Counted from the first letter of the stretch, positions 8,840 through 17,773 are shown. The stretch: DNA of 64,000 nucleotides from Rhodococcus sp. SGAir0479 (GCF_005484805.1 NZ_CP039432.1:3472001-3536000); one strand, 5' to 3'. The notes: generated by a model not told the origin, from the letters alone. A program made the numbers and translations.

Positions 8840-10048
8840 CTAGGCCGCGACCACCCCGCCGGGCCGCGCGCTGCGCACCGCCAGCAGCGCGGCGACGGCG
8901 GCCGTCGCGGTGGCCACGCACATCGCGACGGTGACGAACTGGCGCACCGAGTCGGCGACGGTGAAGAACAGCACCGCCTCGAGCGCGAGACCGAGCCACG
9001 CGACGATCGCCAGCTGGGTGCGCTCCCCCGCGATCGCCGACAACAGTGCGCCCTGCAGCACCGCCAGTGCGGCGCCGTTCCACGCGAACATCCACAGGAT
9101 GCCCTCGACCGGCGTGTAGTCGGAACCGAACAGCAGCGGAGCCAGCGGGGCCGCCACCGCCGCGCCTGCCACGAGCACCGCGCCCAGCGCGACCAGCACG
9201 CCCAGCGCGGACCGGACGGCCGCCGTCGAGTGCTCCGGGTTCGCCATCCGCGGGTACAGCACGACGCCGATCGCCTGCGGCAGCCAGAACGCGGCCTTGG
9301 TCGCGACGGCACCGGCCGCGTACAGGCCGGCGTCGTGGGAGTCGAGCACCATCCGGGCGATCACCAGGTCCAGCGACGTGAGCGCGATGAGCGCGAGCTG
9401 GACCTGCGAGGCCCGCAGCACCGCGGCGACCCCCACCGTCGTCGCGTCGTCCCGCTCGTCGGTACCCGGTCGTCGCCGCACGATCAGGTGCGCGGCGAAC
9501 GCCATGACGCCGGTGCCCGCGGCGCCCGCGAGCAGGGCCGGGCCCGGCCCGCCGCCGACGGCGAGCACCGCGACGGCCGGGACCACGCGCGCGATCCCGG
9601 CGCCGCCGAGCACGACGCTCAGTTCCGCGAACCGCCCGGAGCCCTGCAGCAGCCCCTGCTCGGTGCCGAGCAGCACCAGCAGCGGAGCCGCAACCAGCGC
9701 CGACGCCGTCGCGGCCAGGCTCGTGTCCAGCGCCCACGACAGGATCGGGACCAGCGCGAGCGCGACGACGCCGACGATCGCGGCGCACCGGTGACCCAGC
9801 GCGCGCAGCATCGCCGCGGGCTTGCCGTGCACCACCTCCCGCGCCACGACGGTCTGCAACGCCAGCGCCGGCACCGCCAGGACCAACTGGGCAGCCGACA
9901 GGCTCGCGAACTCGCCGTACCCGGTGGGCCCGAGCCATCGGGCCGCGAGCAACGCCAGCAGGTAGGCGGCGATGTTCGCCGTCATCGAGCCGACCGTCAC
10001 CATCGTCATCCCGGCGACGGTGGAGCCGGTGAGCGATTGGCGGGCCAT
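8840..10048 (-). CDS. Wzx/MATE-like polysaccharide or lipid-linked sugar flippase
   Basis: 402 residues from the ATG at 10048 (MARQSLTGS); a GTG six codons upstream is also possible. About twelve hydrophobic helices are visible, beginning VAGMTMVTVGSMTANIAAYLLALLAARWLGPTGYGEFASL, the typical N-terminus of the polysaccharide-biosynthesis (Wzx/RfbX) flippase superfamily with its WLGPxxYG motif. Such proteins move undecaprenyl- or decaprenyl-linked glycans across the membrane. It is divergent, by 32 bp, from the large membrane protein that follows, and sits between glycan genes, so a lipid-linked envelope sugar is a reasonable guess. The substrate is unknown. Confidence 0.8.
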   Translation of the reverse strand: MARQSLTGSTVAGMTMVTVGSMTANIAAYLLALLAARWLGPTGYGEFASLSAAQLVLAVPALALQTVVAREVVHGKPAAMLRALGHRCAAIVGVVALALVPILSWALDTSLAATASALVAAPLLVLLGTEQGLLQGSGRFAELSVVLGGAGIARVVPAVAVLAVGGGPGPALLAGAAGTGVMAFAAHLIVRRRPGTDERDDATTVGVAAVLRASQVQLALIALTSLDLVIARMVLDSHDAGLYAAGAVATKAAFWLPQAIGVVLYPRMANPEHSTAAVRSALGVLVALGAVLVAGAAVAAPLAPLLFGSDYTPVEGILWMFAWNGAALAVLQGALLSAIAGERTQLAIVAWLGLALEAVLFFTVADSVRQFVTVAMCVATATAAVAALLAVRSARPGGVVAA

Positions 10049-10067
10049 GGGCTCATGATGCACCACG

Positions 10068-10080
10068 TACAGTGCCGCTC
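10068..10080 (+). promoter_or_regulatory. Leaderless -10 box of the large membrane protein gene
   Basis: TACAGT at 10068-10073 is followed 7 nt later by the ATG at 10081 with no Shine-Dalgarno. This spacing puts the transcription start on or next to the start codon and is the reason to prefer 10081 over the upstream GTG at 10072. Confidence 0.5.
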
Positions 10081-11856
10081 ATGACGTCACGGCACCGGTT
10101 TCTCGTGCGTGCCGTGCCGTCGCTGTACAGCCTGGCGCTGACGGCGCTGATCCTCGGACCGGTGCTCGGGCCCGGCTATCTGCTGCTCCGCGACGCGGTG
10201 AGCACTCCCCGCTCGTACGTCACCGACTCGGCGTTGGGACTGACCGACGCGGCGGCCCGCGCGGTCCCGCAGGACTGGCTGATCGCGGCCGCGAGCACGG
10301 TCGTCGACGGCGGGGTGGCGGTCGAGCTGATCCTGTTCGCGGCGCTGTGGTCGGCCGGGTGGGGCGCGGCCCGCATGGTCGCGGTGCTGCTGCCCGGTGT
10401 CGGGCTCGGCCCGCAGCTGGTGGCGGCGACGGTGCTGCTGTGGAACCCGTACGTCGGCGAACGGCTGCTGCAGGGGCACTGGAGTCTGCTGAGCGGGTAC
10501 GCGGCTCTGCCCTGGGTGGTGTGCGCGGCGGTCGCGGTCCGGCGCGGGCGCGGCGGCGGATGGTGGGCGCTGACGCTGTGCCTCGCGGCCGCGGGACTGA
10601 CCCCGACCGGTGCGATCCTGGCGGTGGTCCTGGCCGCTGCGCTGCTCGTGTGTCCTTCCCGTAGCTGGGACCACCGGAGCTGCGCACGGGCGGCGAGCCG
10701 CCTCCTCGTGCTGTTCCTGCTCACCTCGGCACCGTGGCTGACGGCGACGGTGCTGTCCGGGGGCGGCGGGACGTCGGATCCCGCGGGGGTCGCGGCGTTC
10801 GCGGCCCGCGCGGAACCGGGACTCGGAACCATCGGCAGCCTCGCCGGCCTGGGCGGGGTCTGGAACTCGACGGCGGTTCCCGGATCGCGGACGACGCTGT
10901 GGGCACTCGTCGGCACCGCGGTGCTGCTCGCCGTCGTCGCGTGCGGGCTGCCCGCACTCCGGCGCCGACGCCGGCACCCGCTGATCGCCGCGCTGGCGAT
11001 CCTCACCGCTCTCGCGGTGCTGCTGCCCGCGCTGGGTGCGACGGGGTGGGGTCTGACGGTCGGCGAGTGGGCCGTGGTCCACGTGCCCGGCGCCGGGCTG
11101 CTGCGCGACAGCCAGAAGTGGGTGGCGCTCGCCGCCCCGTTCTACGCGCTCGCCGCGGCGGCCGGGGCACGGGCACTGTCGGCGCGCGTGGCGCTGCCGA
11201 ACGCGGTGCCGGTCGCCGCGATCGCGGCCGTCGTGCTGGCGCTGCCCGACCTGGTGTGGGGCGTCGGCGGCGCCCTGAGACCGGTGCACTACCCGGCGGG
11301 GTGGCAGCGAGTCGCGCACCAGCTGGAGCTGTCGAAGGAGGCGGGGGACGTCGCGGCGCTGCCGGCCGGGATGTTCCGCAAGTTCCCCTACAGCGGCGAC
11401 GCGCCCGTCCTCGACCCGGCGCCGCGGATGCTCCCGCGGGACGTGCTGCAGACCGGGCAGTTGGTGGTGGGGCAGGCGGCGACCGTCGCGGGCGAGGGCG
11501 CCCGCGCCGCCCGCGTCGAACAGCTGCTGCTCGCGGGCGCCGGACCGGGCGAGCTCGCCGCCGAACACGTCCGCTGGGTCCTGGTCGAGCGCACCACCCC
11601 CGGCCCCCGCGGCGACTCGCAGCGCACCCTGGACCGGCTCGAGCCGGTGTTCGCGGACGACGAGCTGGCGCTGTACCGGGTGCCGGGCGACATTCCCCCG
11701 GACATGCGGGAGGGCCGGGGCGAGGCCCTCGCCGCGCACCTGGTCTGGGCCGCGCTACTGGTCGCCGGCGGGCTAGGCGTCCTGCAGGCCCGGCGCCGTC
11801 ACCGGCGCGGCGCCGACACCGGCGATGAGCCCCGCCACGTGCCGTCCCGCAGCTGA
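10081..11856 (+). CDS. Large polytopic membrane protein (Rv0226c-like), possible GT-C-type
   Basis: 591 residues with around ten hydrophobic helices and a soluble C-terminal stretch ending in one more helix and a basic tail. The motif VLLWNPYVGERLLQGHWSLLSGYAALPW (about residues 120-147) is striking and resembles a conserved loop seen in mycobacterial integral membrane proteins of the arabinan/mannan region. A later VPGAGLLRDSQKWVALAAP fits the same type. Mycobacteria carry a similar 570-600 residue protein (recalled as Rv0226c) next to the GT4 and DUF3068 genes. A glycosyltransferase C-fold role is plausible but no DxD or similar motif is decisive. Its 3' end overlaps the convergent GT4 gene by 84 bp. 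Confidence 0.7.
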   Translation: MTSRHRFLVRAVPSLYSLALTALILGPVLGPGYLLLRDAVSTPRSYVTDSALGLTDAAARAVPQDWLIAAASTVVDGGVAVELILFAALWSAGWGAARMVAVLLPGVGLGPQLVAATVLLWNPYVGERLLQGHWSLLSGYAALPWVVCAAVAVRRGRGGGWWALTLCLAAAGLTPTGAILAVVLAAALLVCPSRSWDHRSCARAASRLLVLFLLTSAPWLTATVLSGGGGTSDPAGVAAFAARAEPGLGTIGSLAGLGGVWNSTAVPGSRTTLWALVGTAVLLAVVACGLPALRRRRRHPLIAALAILTALAVLLPALGATGWGLTVGEWAVVHVPGAGLLRDSQKWVALAAPFYALAAAAGARALSARVALPNAVPVAAIAAVVLALPDLVWGVGGALRPVHYPAGWQRVAHQLELSKEAGDVAALPAGMFRKFPYSGDAPVLDPAPRMLPRDVLQTGQLVVGQAATVAGEGARAARVEQLLLAGAGPGELAAEHVRWVLVERTTPGPRGDSQRTLDRLEPVFADDELALYRVPGDIPPDMREGRGEALAAHLVWAALLVAGGLGVLQARRRHRRGADTGDEPRHVPSRS

Positions 11857-13011
11857 CGACGCGAGCACCGCGTGCACCCCGGCCGCGGTCTGCTCCCACG
11901 AGAACTCGTGGGCCCGCAGCCGCGCCTTACGGCCGAGGTCGGCGCGCAGGTCGGCGTCGAGCAGCAGCGTCTCGACGGCGGACGCGAGCGCCGGCACCGC
12001 CACCGCCCGGTCGGCCGAGGCGTCGTCGGAGTCGCCGCCGACCAGCAGGCCCGTGACGCCGTCGATGATCGAGTCGGTCAGGCCCTTGGAGCTGCGGTAG
12101 CCGACCGTGGGGACGCCGTGCTGCGCGGCCTCGATCACCGCGAGGCCCCACCCCTCCTTGCGGGACGGCATCACGTGCACCCACGACCGGGCCAGCAGCT
12201 CGTGCTTGCGGCTCTCCGGGACGTGGCCGTGGAAGGTGACCGCGTCTCCGATGCCGAGCGCGGCGGCTCGCTCGCGCAGGTTCGGCTCCCACCAGCCGCC
12301 GCCGACGACGTCGAGGTGCAGCTCCGGGATGGTGCGGCGCAGCTGCGCGACCGCCGCCAGCGCGTCCTCGATCTGCTTGTGCGGCACCAGCCGCGACAGC
12401 ACGCACACGCTCGGATGGGCGGTGCGGGTGCGGTCGCTGCCGGGCGCGACCCCGAGCGGAACGGCGTCGGCGCCGTTGCGGACGACGGCGATCCGGTCGC
12501 GTTCGACGCCGAGGTCGTGCAGCTCGTCGGCCGACGGCAGCGACACCGTCAGGTACTGGCTGTCGCGGTGCACGCGCGGCGACAGCCACGATTCGATCCA
12601 CCACCCGACCCGGCCCATGAGCCGGCCGGCGACCGGCCACTGCTCGCGGTGACAGTGGTGGACCAGCACCGTCACCGGTGCCCCGGCCACGGTCCGCGAG
12701 AAGAACGGGATGCCGTTCTGGGTGTCGACGACGGCGTCGGGCCGCAGACCGGCGAGCGGGCCGAGACCCAGCCGCCCGGCGACGATCGCGCCGAGGGCGC
12801 GGGGGTACACCGTGAGCCGGCCGCCGCCGCGGCTGATCCGGACGCCGTCCACGATCTCCTCACGCGCCGCGCCCGGGTACCTGGCGGTCCGGAGGGTGAC
12901 CTTGATGCCGCGGCGGGCGAGCCCGGCCCCGACCTCCTCGAGGTACCGCTCGCTGCCGCCGCCCTGGGGATGTCCCGTGTCGCGCCAGCACAGCAGGAGA
13001 ACCTCTCGCAC
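11773..13011 (-). CDS. GT4 family glycosyltransferase
   Basis: 412 residues, GT-B fold. The N-terminus (LLLCWRDTGHPQGGGSERYLEEVGAGLARRG) has the GGGSE acceptor-domain loop. The C-terminal nucleotide-sugar domain shows VCVLSRLVPHKQIEDALAA, HGHVPESRKHELLARSWVHVMPSRKEGWGLAVIEAAQHGVPTVGY, which is the classic GT4 E-x7-E motif. The N-terminus resembles mycobacterial Rv0225. The start is a GTG at 13011 with GAGGGGG about 8 nt upstream. It likely uses an NDP- or GDP-sugar on a lipid or glycan acceptor in the cytoplasm, possibly working with the adjacent methyltransferase and flippase; donor and acceptor are unknown. The gene is convergent with the membrane protein gene. Confidence 0.85.
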   Translation of the reverse strand: MREVLLLCWRDTGHPQGGGSERYLEEVGAGLARRGIKVTLRTARYPGAAREEIVDGVRISRGGGRLTVYPRALGAIVAGRLGLGPLAGLRPDAVVDTQNGIPFFSRTVAGAPVTVLVHHCHREQWPVAGRLMGRVGWWIESWLSPRVHRDSQYLTVSLPSADELHDLGVERDRIAVVRNGADAVPLGVAPGSDRTRTAHPSVCVLSRLVPHKQIEDALAAVAQLRRTIPELHLDVVGGGWWEPNLRERAAALGIGDAVTFHGHVPESRKHELLARSWVHVMPSRKEGWGLAVIEAAQHGVPTVGYRSSKGLTDSIIDGVTGLLVGGDSDDASADRAVAVPALASAVETLLLDADLRADLGRKARLRAHEFSWEQTAAGVHAVLASSAAGRHVAGLIAGVGAAPVTAPGLQDA

Positions 13012-13130
13012 GTGCGTGCCCCCTCACCGGCTCGGACGGTCGCCTGCGACACACCTTATCGGCTGGACGCAGCGGGCCCTACCGTCAAGTAACGGAAACC
13101 GGCGAACCGGGCCGCGATATGTCCCATCGC

Positions 13131-13143
13131 TAAGGTTCCTCCC
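13131..13143 (+). promoter_or_regulatory. Leaderless -10 box of the methyltransferase gene
   Basis: TAAGGT at 13131-13136 stands 7 nt before the GTG at 13144, and no Shine-Dalgarno is present. This fits the actinobacterial TANNNT-plus-6/7 leaderless pattern. Confidence 0.5.
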
Positions 13144-13947
13144 GTGATCGCCGCCCGCATCCGCCGTCTCCTGCCCACCCGCACACCGCGGGTCACCCGG
13201 CACTTCGCCCGCCGCGCGACCCTGAAACGCTCCGTCGGACTGCTCAGCGACTTCCGGTACGAGCAGACCGACCCCGACCTGTTCTACGGCGCGCTGGCCC
13301 GTGACTCGGTCGAGCTGATCGGGGACCTGCACCGTGGGCTCACCGACCGGGACCTGGCCGGCACCACCGTGCTCGACGTCGGCGGCGGACCCGGCTACTT
13401 CGCCGACGCGTTCGGCCGCGCGGGCGCCCGGTACGTGCCCGTGGAACCCGATCCGTCGGAGATGCACGCGGCCGGCCTGACCGTGGGCGACTCGATCCGC
13501 GGCTCCGGGCTGGCGCTGCCCATCCGCACCGGCGCCGTGGACGTGTGCTTCTCGTCGAACGTCGCCGAACACGTCGCGCAGCCGTGGGTGATGGCCGACG
13601 AGATGCTGCGGGTGACGAAACCCGGTGGGCTGACGGTGCTCTCGTACACGCTGTGGTGGGGGCCGTTCGGTGGGCACGAGACCGGGCCGTGGCACTACCT
13701 GGGCGGCGAGTACGCGGCCCGCCGGTACGCGCGCACCCAGGGCAAGGAACCGAAGAACCGGTTCGGGGTCTCGCTGTTCGACATCGGCGCGCGCGACGGG
13801 CTGCGCTGGGCGGCGACGCAGACCGGCGGCGAGGTCCTGGCCGCGTTCCCGCGCTACCACCCGCGGTGGGCGTGGTGGATGGTGCGGATCCCGGTGCTGC
13901 GCGAGGTGCTGGTCAGCAACCTCGTGCTGGTGGTGCGCAAGCACTGA
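13144..13947 (+). CDS. Class I SAM-dependent methyltransferase (Rv0224c-like)
   Basis: 267 residues. The SAM-binding motif I is TVLDVGGGPGYFADAFGRAGARYVPVEPD (about residues 77-105), and later FSSNVAEHVAQPWVMADEMLRVTKPGG matches the methyltransf_11 pattern. The basic N-terminus (RIRRLLPTRTPRVTRHFARRATLKRS) may sit on the membrane surface. Mycobacterial Rv0224c is of the same size and neighbourhood. Given the GT4, flippase and acyltransferase nearby, a methylated envelope sugar or lipid is a likely product, but this is inference. No other gene overlaps it; a ROK kinase follows 45 nt later. Confidence 0.85.
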   Translation: MIAARIRRLLPTRTPRVTRHFARRATLKRSVGLLSDFRYEQTDPDLFYGALARDSVELIGDLHRGLTDRDLAGTTVLDVGGGPGYFADAFGRAGARYVPVEPDPSEMHAAGLTVGDSIRGSGLALPIRTGAVDVCFSSNVAEHVAQPWVMADEMLRVTKPGGLTVLSYTLWWGPFGGHETGPWHYLGGEYAARRYARTQGKEPKNRFGVSLFDIGARDGLRWAATQTGGEVLAAFPRYHPRWAWWMVRIPVLREVLVSNLVLVVRKH

Positions 13948-13992
13948 CCCGCTCGCGGGTGTGCGCACGCGTCGACGGCCTAGTGTCGAACC

Positions 13993-14877
13993 ATGCCCGC
14001 ACTCGCGCTCGACGTCGGCGGTACCAAGATCGCGGCAGCGCCCGTCGGCCCGGACGGCCGTCCGCAGGATCCGACGACCGTCCCGACGCCCGAGTCCGGG
14101 GTGTGGGACGCGTGCGCGGCGCTGCTGCGCGAGGTCGCGGGCGACGGGCCGGTGACGGCGGTCGGGATCGCGTCGGCCGGACCGGTCGACACCGTTGCCG
14201 GCACCGCCGCACCCGTCAACGTCCCGGAGTGGCGGACCGGTTTTCCGATCGTCGACGCGGCCCGTGCGCTGTTCCCCGCCGCCACCGTCCGCCTCGCGCT
14301 GGACGGGGCGGCGGCCGCACTGGCCGAACACCGCCGGGGCGCGGGCCGCGGCGCCGACGACCTGCTCGGGGTCGTGGTCTCCACCGGCGTCGGCGGCGGA
14401 CTGATCCACGGCGGCCGCATCATGGGCGGCCGTACCGGCAACGCCGGGCACATCGGGCACGTCTTCGTGGGCGGCGACGGCCGCTGCGGCTGCGGTGCGG
14501 TCGGCTGTCTCGAGACCGTCGCGAGCGGGCCGGCGACACTGCGCTGGGCGCGCGCCGAGGGCTGGACCGGGGCCACGGGCGCCGACCTGGCCGTGGACGC
14601 CGCACTCGGGGAACCCGTCGCGGTCGCCGCGCTGCAGCGGGCCGGGACGGCGCTCGGGCGGGCGTTCGCGTCGGCGGCCGCCCTGCTCGACGTCGACCTC
14701 GTGGTGGTCGGCGGCGGCTTCGCGCAGGCCGGCCCCCCGTTGTGGGAGCCGATGACCGCGGCGGCCCGCGAGCACGCACGGCTGGCGTACCTGCGGGAAC
14801 TGCGGCTGACCCCGGCGGAACTGGGCGTGCTCGGCACGCTCACCGGCGCCGGACTGCTCGCCACCGACGAACTCTGA
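13993..14877 (+). CDS. ROK family sugar kinase / glucokinase-like
   Basis: 294 residues. ROK kinases phosphorylate hexoses such as glucose or N-acetylmannosamine with ATP. Visible motifs: ALDVGGTKIAAAPVGPDG (phosphate-1), GVVVSTGVGGGLIHGGRI (phosphate-2), and the zinc-binding GHIGHVFVGGDGRCGCGAVGCLE (about residues 153-175) with the expected His, three Cys and Glu. The DGAAAALAEHR helix keeps the catalytic Asp. There is no N-terminal winged helix, so it is the kinase rather than the repressor type. The start ATG at 13993 follows TAGTGT by 6 nt and is probably leaderless. The sugar substrate cannot be told. Confidence 0.85.
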   Translation: MPALALDVGGTKIAAAPVGPDGRPQDPTTVPTPESGVWDACAALLREVAGDGPVTAVGIASAGPVDTVAGTAAPVNVPEWRTGFPIVDAARALFPAATVRLALDGAAAALAEHRRGAGRGADDLLGVVVSTGVGGGLIHGGRIMGGRTGNAGHIGHVFVGGDGRCGCGAVGCLETVASGPATLRWARAEGWTGATGADLAVDAALGEPVAVAALQRAGTALGRAFASAAALLDVDLVVVGGGFAQAGPPLWEPMTAAAREHARLAYLRELRLTPAELGVLGTLTGAGLLATDEL

Positions 14878-14963
14878 CGGCTCGATCGCGCCTGGGCTAT
14901 TCCCACTGGCTGTAACGTGTTCTAGTGTGACCCAGGGCACTCCACGACAGCAAGGATGAACTG

Positions 14964-16412
14964 ATGACCGACTACGACAAACTCTTCATCGGCGGACGTT
15001 GGGTGACGCCGGCCACCGATCAGCGGTTGGAGGTGTTCTCCCCCGCGACCGAGGAGCGCGTCGGCAGTGTCCCCGTCGCCGCGCCGGCGGACATCGACGC
15101 CGCCGTCGCCGCGGCGCGCGCGGCCCTCGAGACCGGCGCCTGGGCCGAGACCGCCCCCGCTCAGCGCGCGGAAATCCTCGCCAAGGTCGCCAAGCTCATC
15201 GAGGAGCGCAGCGCCGAGCTGATCTCCACCATCTCGGACGAGATGGGGGCCCCCGCGTCGGGTGTCGAGACGATGCAGAAGATCATGTCGCTCGCGACGC
15301 TCAACTACTACGCGGGCCTGGCGAGCGAGTTCGCGTGGGAGGAGACGCGCACCGGGGCGTTCGGGCAGACCCGGGTCTACCGCGAGCCGGTCGGCGTCGT
15401 CGGCGCCGTCGTCGCCTGGAACGTGCCGCTGTTCCTCGCCGTGAACAAGCTGGCACCGGCCCTGCTGGCGGGCTGCACCGTGGTGCTCAAGCCGGCGCCG
15501 GAGACCCCGCTGAGCGCAAACATGCTCGCCGACATCTTCGCCGAGGCCGGGCTGCCCGAGGGCGTGCTGTCGATCGTGCCGGGCGGCGCCGAGACCGGCG
15601 AGTACCTGGTGTCGCACCCCGACGTCGACAAGGTCACCTTCACCGGCAGCACCGCCGTGGGCCGCAAGATCGGTGCCATCGCGGCCGAGCAGCTCAAGCG
15701 CTGCTCGCTCGAGCTCGGCGGCAAGTCCGCGGCGATCCTGCTCGAGGACATGGACGTCGCGGCCACCATGCCGATGCTGGTGATGTCGGGCCTGATGAAC
15801 TCCGGCCAGGCGTGCGTGGGCCAGACCCGCATCCTGGCGCCGCGCTCGCGCTACGACGAGATCCTCGAAGCCATGGTCCAGGCCGCCGGCTACATGCCGG
15901 TCGGGCTGCCCGACGATCCGGCCGCCCAGCTCGGTCCCATGATCACCGAGAAGCAGCGAGACAAGGTCCTCGGTTACATCGAGAAGGGCAAGGCCGAGGG
16001 CGCCCGGCTGGTGCTCGGCGGCGGCACCCCGGCCGGCCTGGACAAGGGCTGGTTCGTCGAGCCGACCATCTTCGCCGACGTCGACAACTCGATGACGATC
16101 GCCCGTGAGGAAATCTTCGGCCCGGTGCTGTCGGTGATTCCATACGACACCGTCGACGACGCCGTCAAGATCGCCAACGACTCCGACTACGGGCTCGCCG
16201 GTTCGGTGTACACCACCGACATCGACAAGGGGCTCGAGATCGCCAAGCGGATCCGCACCGGCACCTACGCGATCAACTGGTACGCGTTCGATCCGGGCTC
16301 GCCGTTCGGCGGCTACAAGAACTCCGGCATCGGACGGGAGAGCGGCCCCGAGGGCCTCGAGGCGTACTGCGAGCTCAAGTCCGTGCTGATGCCGCCCGGT
16401 TACACCGGATAG
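14964..16412 (+). CDS. NAD(P)-dependent aldehyde dehydrogenase (Rv0223c-like)
   Basis: 482 residues, the normal length for the family. Visible motifs: the Rossmann/coenzyme loop VVAWNVPLFLAVNKLAPALLAG, FTGSTAVGRKIG, the general-base Glu in LELGGKSAAI, and the catalytic Cys in NSGQACVGQTRI (about residue 284). REEIFGPVLSVIPY and PFGGYKNSGIGRE complete the signature. A Shine-Dalgarno (AAGGATG) precedes the ATG at 14964. Mycobacterial Rv0223c is syntenic. It oxidises an aldehyde to the acid; the natural substrate is unknown. The 22 nt spanning its stop codon are duplicated in tandem, and a hairpin terminator follows. Confidence 0.92.
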   Translation: MTDYDKLFIGGRWVTPATDQRLEVFSPATEERVGSVPVAAPADIDAAVAAARAALETGAWAETAPAQRAEILAKVAKLIEERSAELISTISDEMGAPASGVETMQKIMSLATLNYYAGLASEFAWEETRTGAFGQTRVYREPVGVVGAVVAWNVPLFLAVNKLAPALLAGCTVVLKPAPETPLSANMLADIFAEAGLPEGVLSIVPGGAETGEYLVSHPDVDKVTFTGSTAVGRKIGAIAAEQLKRCSLELGGKSAAILLEDMDVAATMPMLVMSGLMNSGQACVGQTRILAPRSRYDEILEAMVQAAGYMPVGLPDDPAAQLGPMITEKQRDKVLGYIEKGKAEGARLVLGGGTPAGLDKGWFVEPTIFADVDNSMTIAREEIFGPVLSVIPYDTVDDAVKIANDSDYGLAGSVYTTDIDKGLEIAKRIRTGTYAINWYAFDPGSPFGGYKNSGIGRESGPEGLEAYCELKSVLMPPGYTG

Positions 16413-16444
16413 TCGTCACCGCTACACCGGCTAGTCGTCACCGC
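16401..16444 (+). repeat. 22-nt tandem duplication spanning the stop codon
   Basis: Units at 16401-16422 and 16423-16444 differ by one base (GGA-TAG versus GGC-TAG). Both carry the Tyr-Thr-Gly-stop end of the aldehyde dehydrogenase, so the gene end was duplicated in place. Confidence 0.8.
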
Positions 16445-16448
16445 TCGC

Positions 16449-16487
16449 CGTCGGGCGCGGTCCCCGAGCGTGGGGCCGCGCCCGACG
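16449..16487. terminator. Hairpin terminator after aldehyde dehydrogenase
   Basis: A 12-bp perfect stem (16449-16460 with 16476-16487, core GTCGGGCGCGG) around a 15-nt loop, 37 nt after the aldehyde dehydrogenase stop. No T-tract follows. Confidence 0.65.
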
Positions 16488-16541
16488 TAGGCGGGTCGGC
16501 GTTGTCGGGCAGGTGTCGCCGCGCGGGCCTAGCCTGAGGCG

Positions 16542-17501
16542 ATGGCGACGTCTGCGACCCCTCGCGCGGAGGCCGGCGGCGAGAGCACGCTCACCGTCGT
16601 CGTGGCCTTCGTGGCGAATGCCCTGATCGCTCTGGCGAAGTCGGTGGCCGCGGTGGTCACCGGGTCGGCGTCGATGGTCGCGGAGGCGACACACTCGTGG
16701 GCCGACACCGGCAACGAGATCCTGCTGCTGGTCGCGGACCGCCGTTCCCGCAAGGAACCCGACCGCGACCATCCGCTCGGGTTCGGTCGCGAGGCCTACA
16801 TCTGGTCGCTGTTCGCGGCGCTGGGGCTGTTCGCGGTGGGCGCCGGGGTGTCGATCACGCACGGCATCCAGGAGTTGGCGCACCCGCAGCCGGCCAGCGA
16901 CTTCGGGGTGGCGTACACGGTGCTCGGCATCGCGTTCGTGCTCGAGGCCATCTCGTTCCGGCAGGCGTTCCGGCAACTGCGCGGGGAGGCGAACGCCGTG
17001 CACCGCGACGTCCTCGAACACGCGCTGCTCACGTCCGATCCGACGGTCCGGGCCGTGTTCGCCGAGGACGCCGCGGCGTTGATCGGTCTGGTCATCGCGT
17101 TCGGGGGCGTGCTCGCGCACCAGCTCACCGGCTCCCCGGTGCCCGACGCGATCGGCTCCATCGCGGTCGGCGTCCTGCTCGGCGTCATCGCGATCATCCT
17201 GCTCGACCGCAACCGCCGGTTCCTCGTCGGCGAACCCGGCACCCCCGAGCTGCGCTCGCAGACGATCGCGAAGCTGCTGACCTACGACGAGATCGAGCGG
17301 GTCACGTACCTGCGCCTGGAGTTCCTGGGCCCGCACCAGGTGTACCTGGTGGCGAGCGTCGATCTGGTGGGCGACTACGCCGAGTCCCGCGTCGCGCACA
17401 CCCTGCGCGACCTCGAGGACCGGATCACCGGGCAGACGCCCGCCGTCCGGAAGACGGTGCTGACGCTGTCGACGTCCGAGGAGCCCAGTCTCGCCGCGTG
17501 A
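16542..17501 (+). CDS. Cation diffusion facilitator (CDF) metal transporter
   Basis: 319 residues. CDF proteins export Zn, Mn, Fe or Co in exchange for protons. The first helices carry the metal-site motif EATHSWADTGNE (HxxxD), followed by the HPLGFGREAYIW loop typical of CDFs. A second metal helix reads FAEDAAALIGLVIAFGG with an acidic residue, and the C-terminal cytoplasmic domain (TYDEIERVTYLRLEFLGPHQVYLVASVDL) has the ferredoxin-like fold. The ATG at 16542 lies 6 nt after TAGCCT, so the gene is likely leaderless. Which metal is moved cannot be told; the first site is HD on helix 2, which in other CDFs favours Zn. Confidence 0.88.
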   Translation: MATSATPRAEAGGESTLTVVVAFVANALIALAKSVAAVVTGSASMVAEATHSWADTGNEILLLVADRRSRKEPDRDHPLGFGREAYIWSLFAALGLFAVGAGVSITHGIQELAHPQPASDFGVAYTVLGIAFVLEAISFRQAFRQLRGEANAVHRDVLEHALLTSDPTVRAVFAEDAAALIGLVIAFGGVLAHQLTGSPVPDAIGSIAVGVLLGVIAIILLDRNRRFLVGEPGTPELRSQTIAKLLTYDEIERVTYLRLEFLGPHQVYLVASVDLVGDYAESRVAHTLRDLEDRITGQTPAVRKTVLTLSTSEEPSLAA

Positions 17502-17705
17502 GGAGTCGACAGCGCGATAGCTGGTGCGCCGGTCTTGTCAGTCCTCGCGCCCGCAGGGCAGAGGAGCAGAGCGTGACAACGCCCAGGCCCACGGTCAGGC
17601 GATCATCGACAGACCGACTCCGACCGCGGACACCGACATCAAGGACGGCGATCGCCGTGAGCGTCACCCCCAACGCCGCTGTCTGCAGGTGAGTACCGGT
17701 GACAG

Positions 17706-17752
17706 CTGAAGGGACCGTTCATACGCCGGCGGCGCACGAACGGTCCCTTCAG
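17706..17752. terminator. Bidirectional hairpin with CTGAAGGGACC core
   Basis: A 15-bp perfect stem (17706-17720 with 17738-17752) with a 17-nt GC-rich loop. It lies between the end of the CDF gene and the end of the convergent secreted-protein gene. The rest of 17502-17773 holds no recognisable gene. The arm shares the CTGAAGGG(A/T)CC core with the palindrome at 19461-19511. Confidence 0.65.
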
Positions 17753-17773
17753 GGGTTCACGGTGTGGGCCGCG

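Noticed and set aside
7482-9938. An 818-residue CtaG fusion protein
   Set aside because: Everything before residue MHDHSAAS reads the DUF2243 and flippase genes out of frame; the gene starts at 8324.
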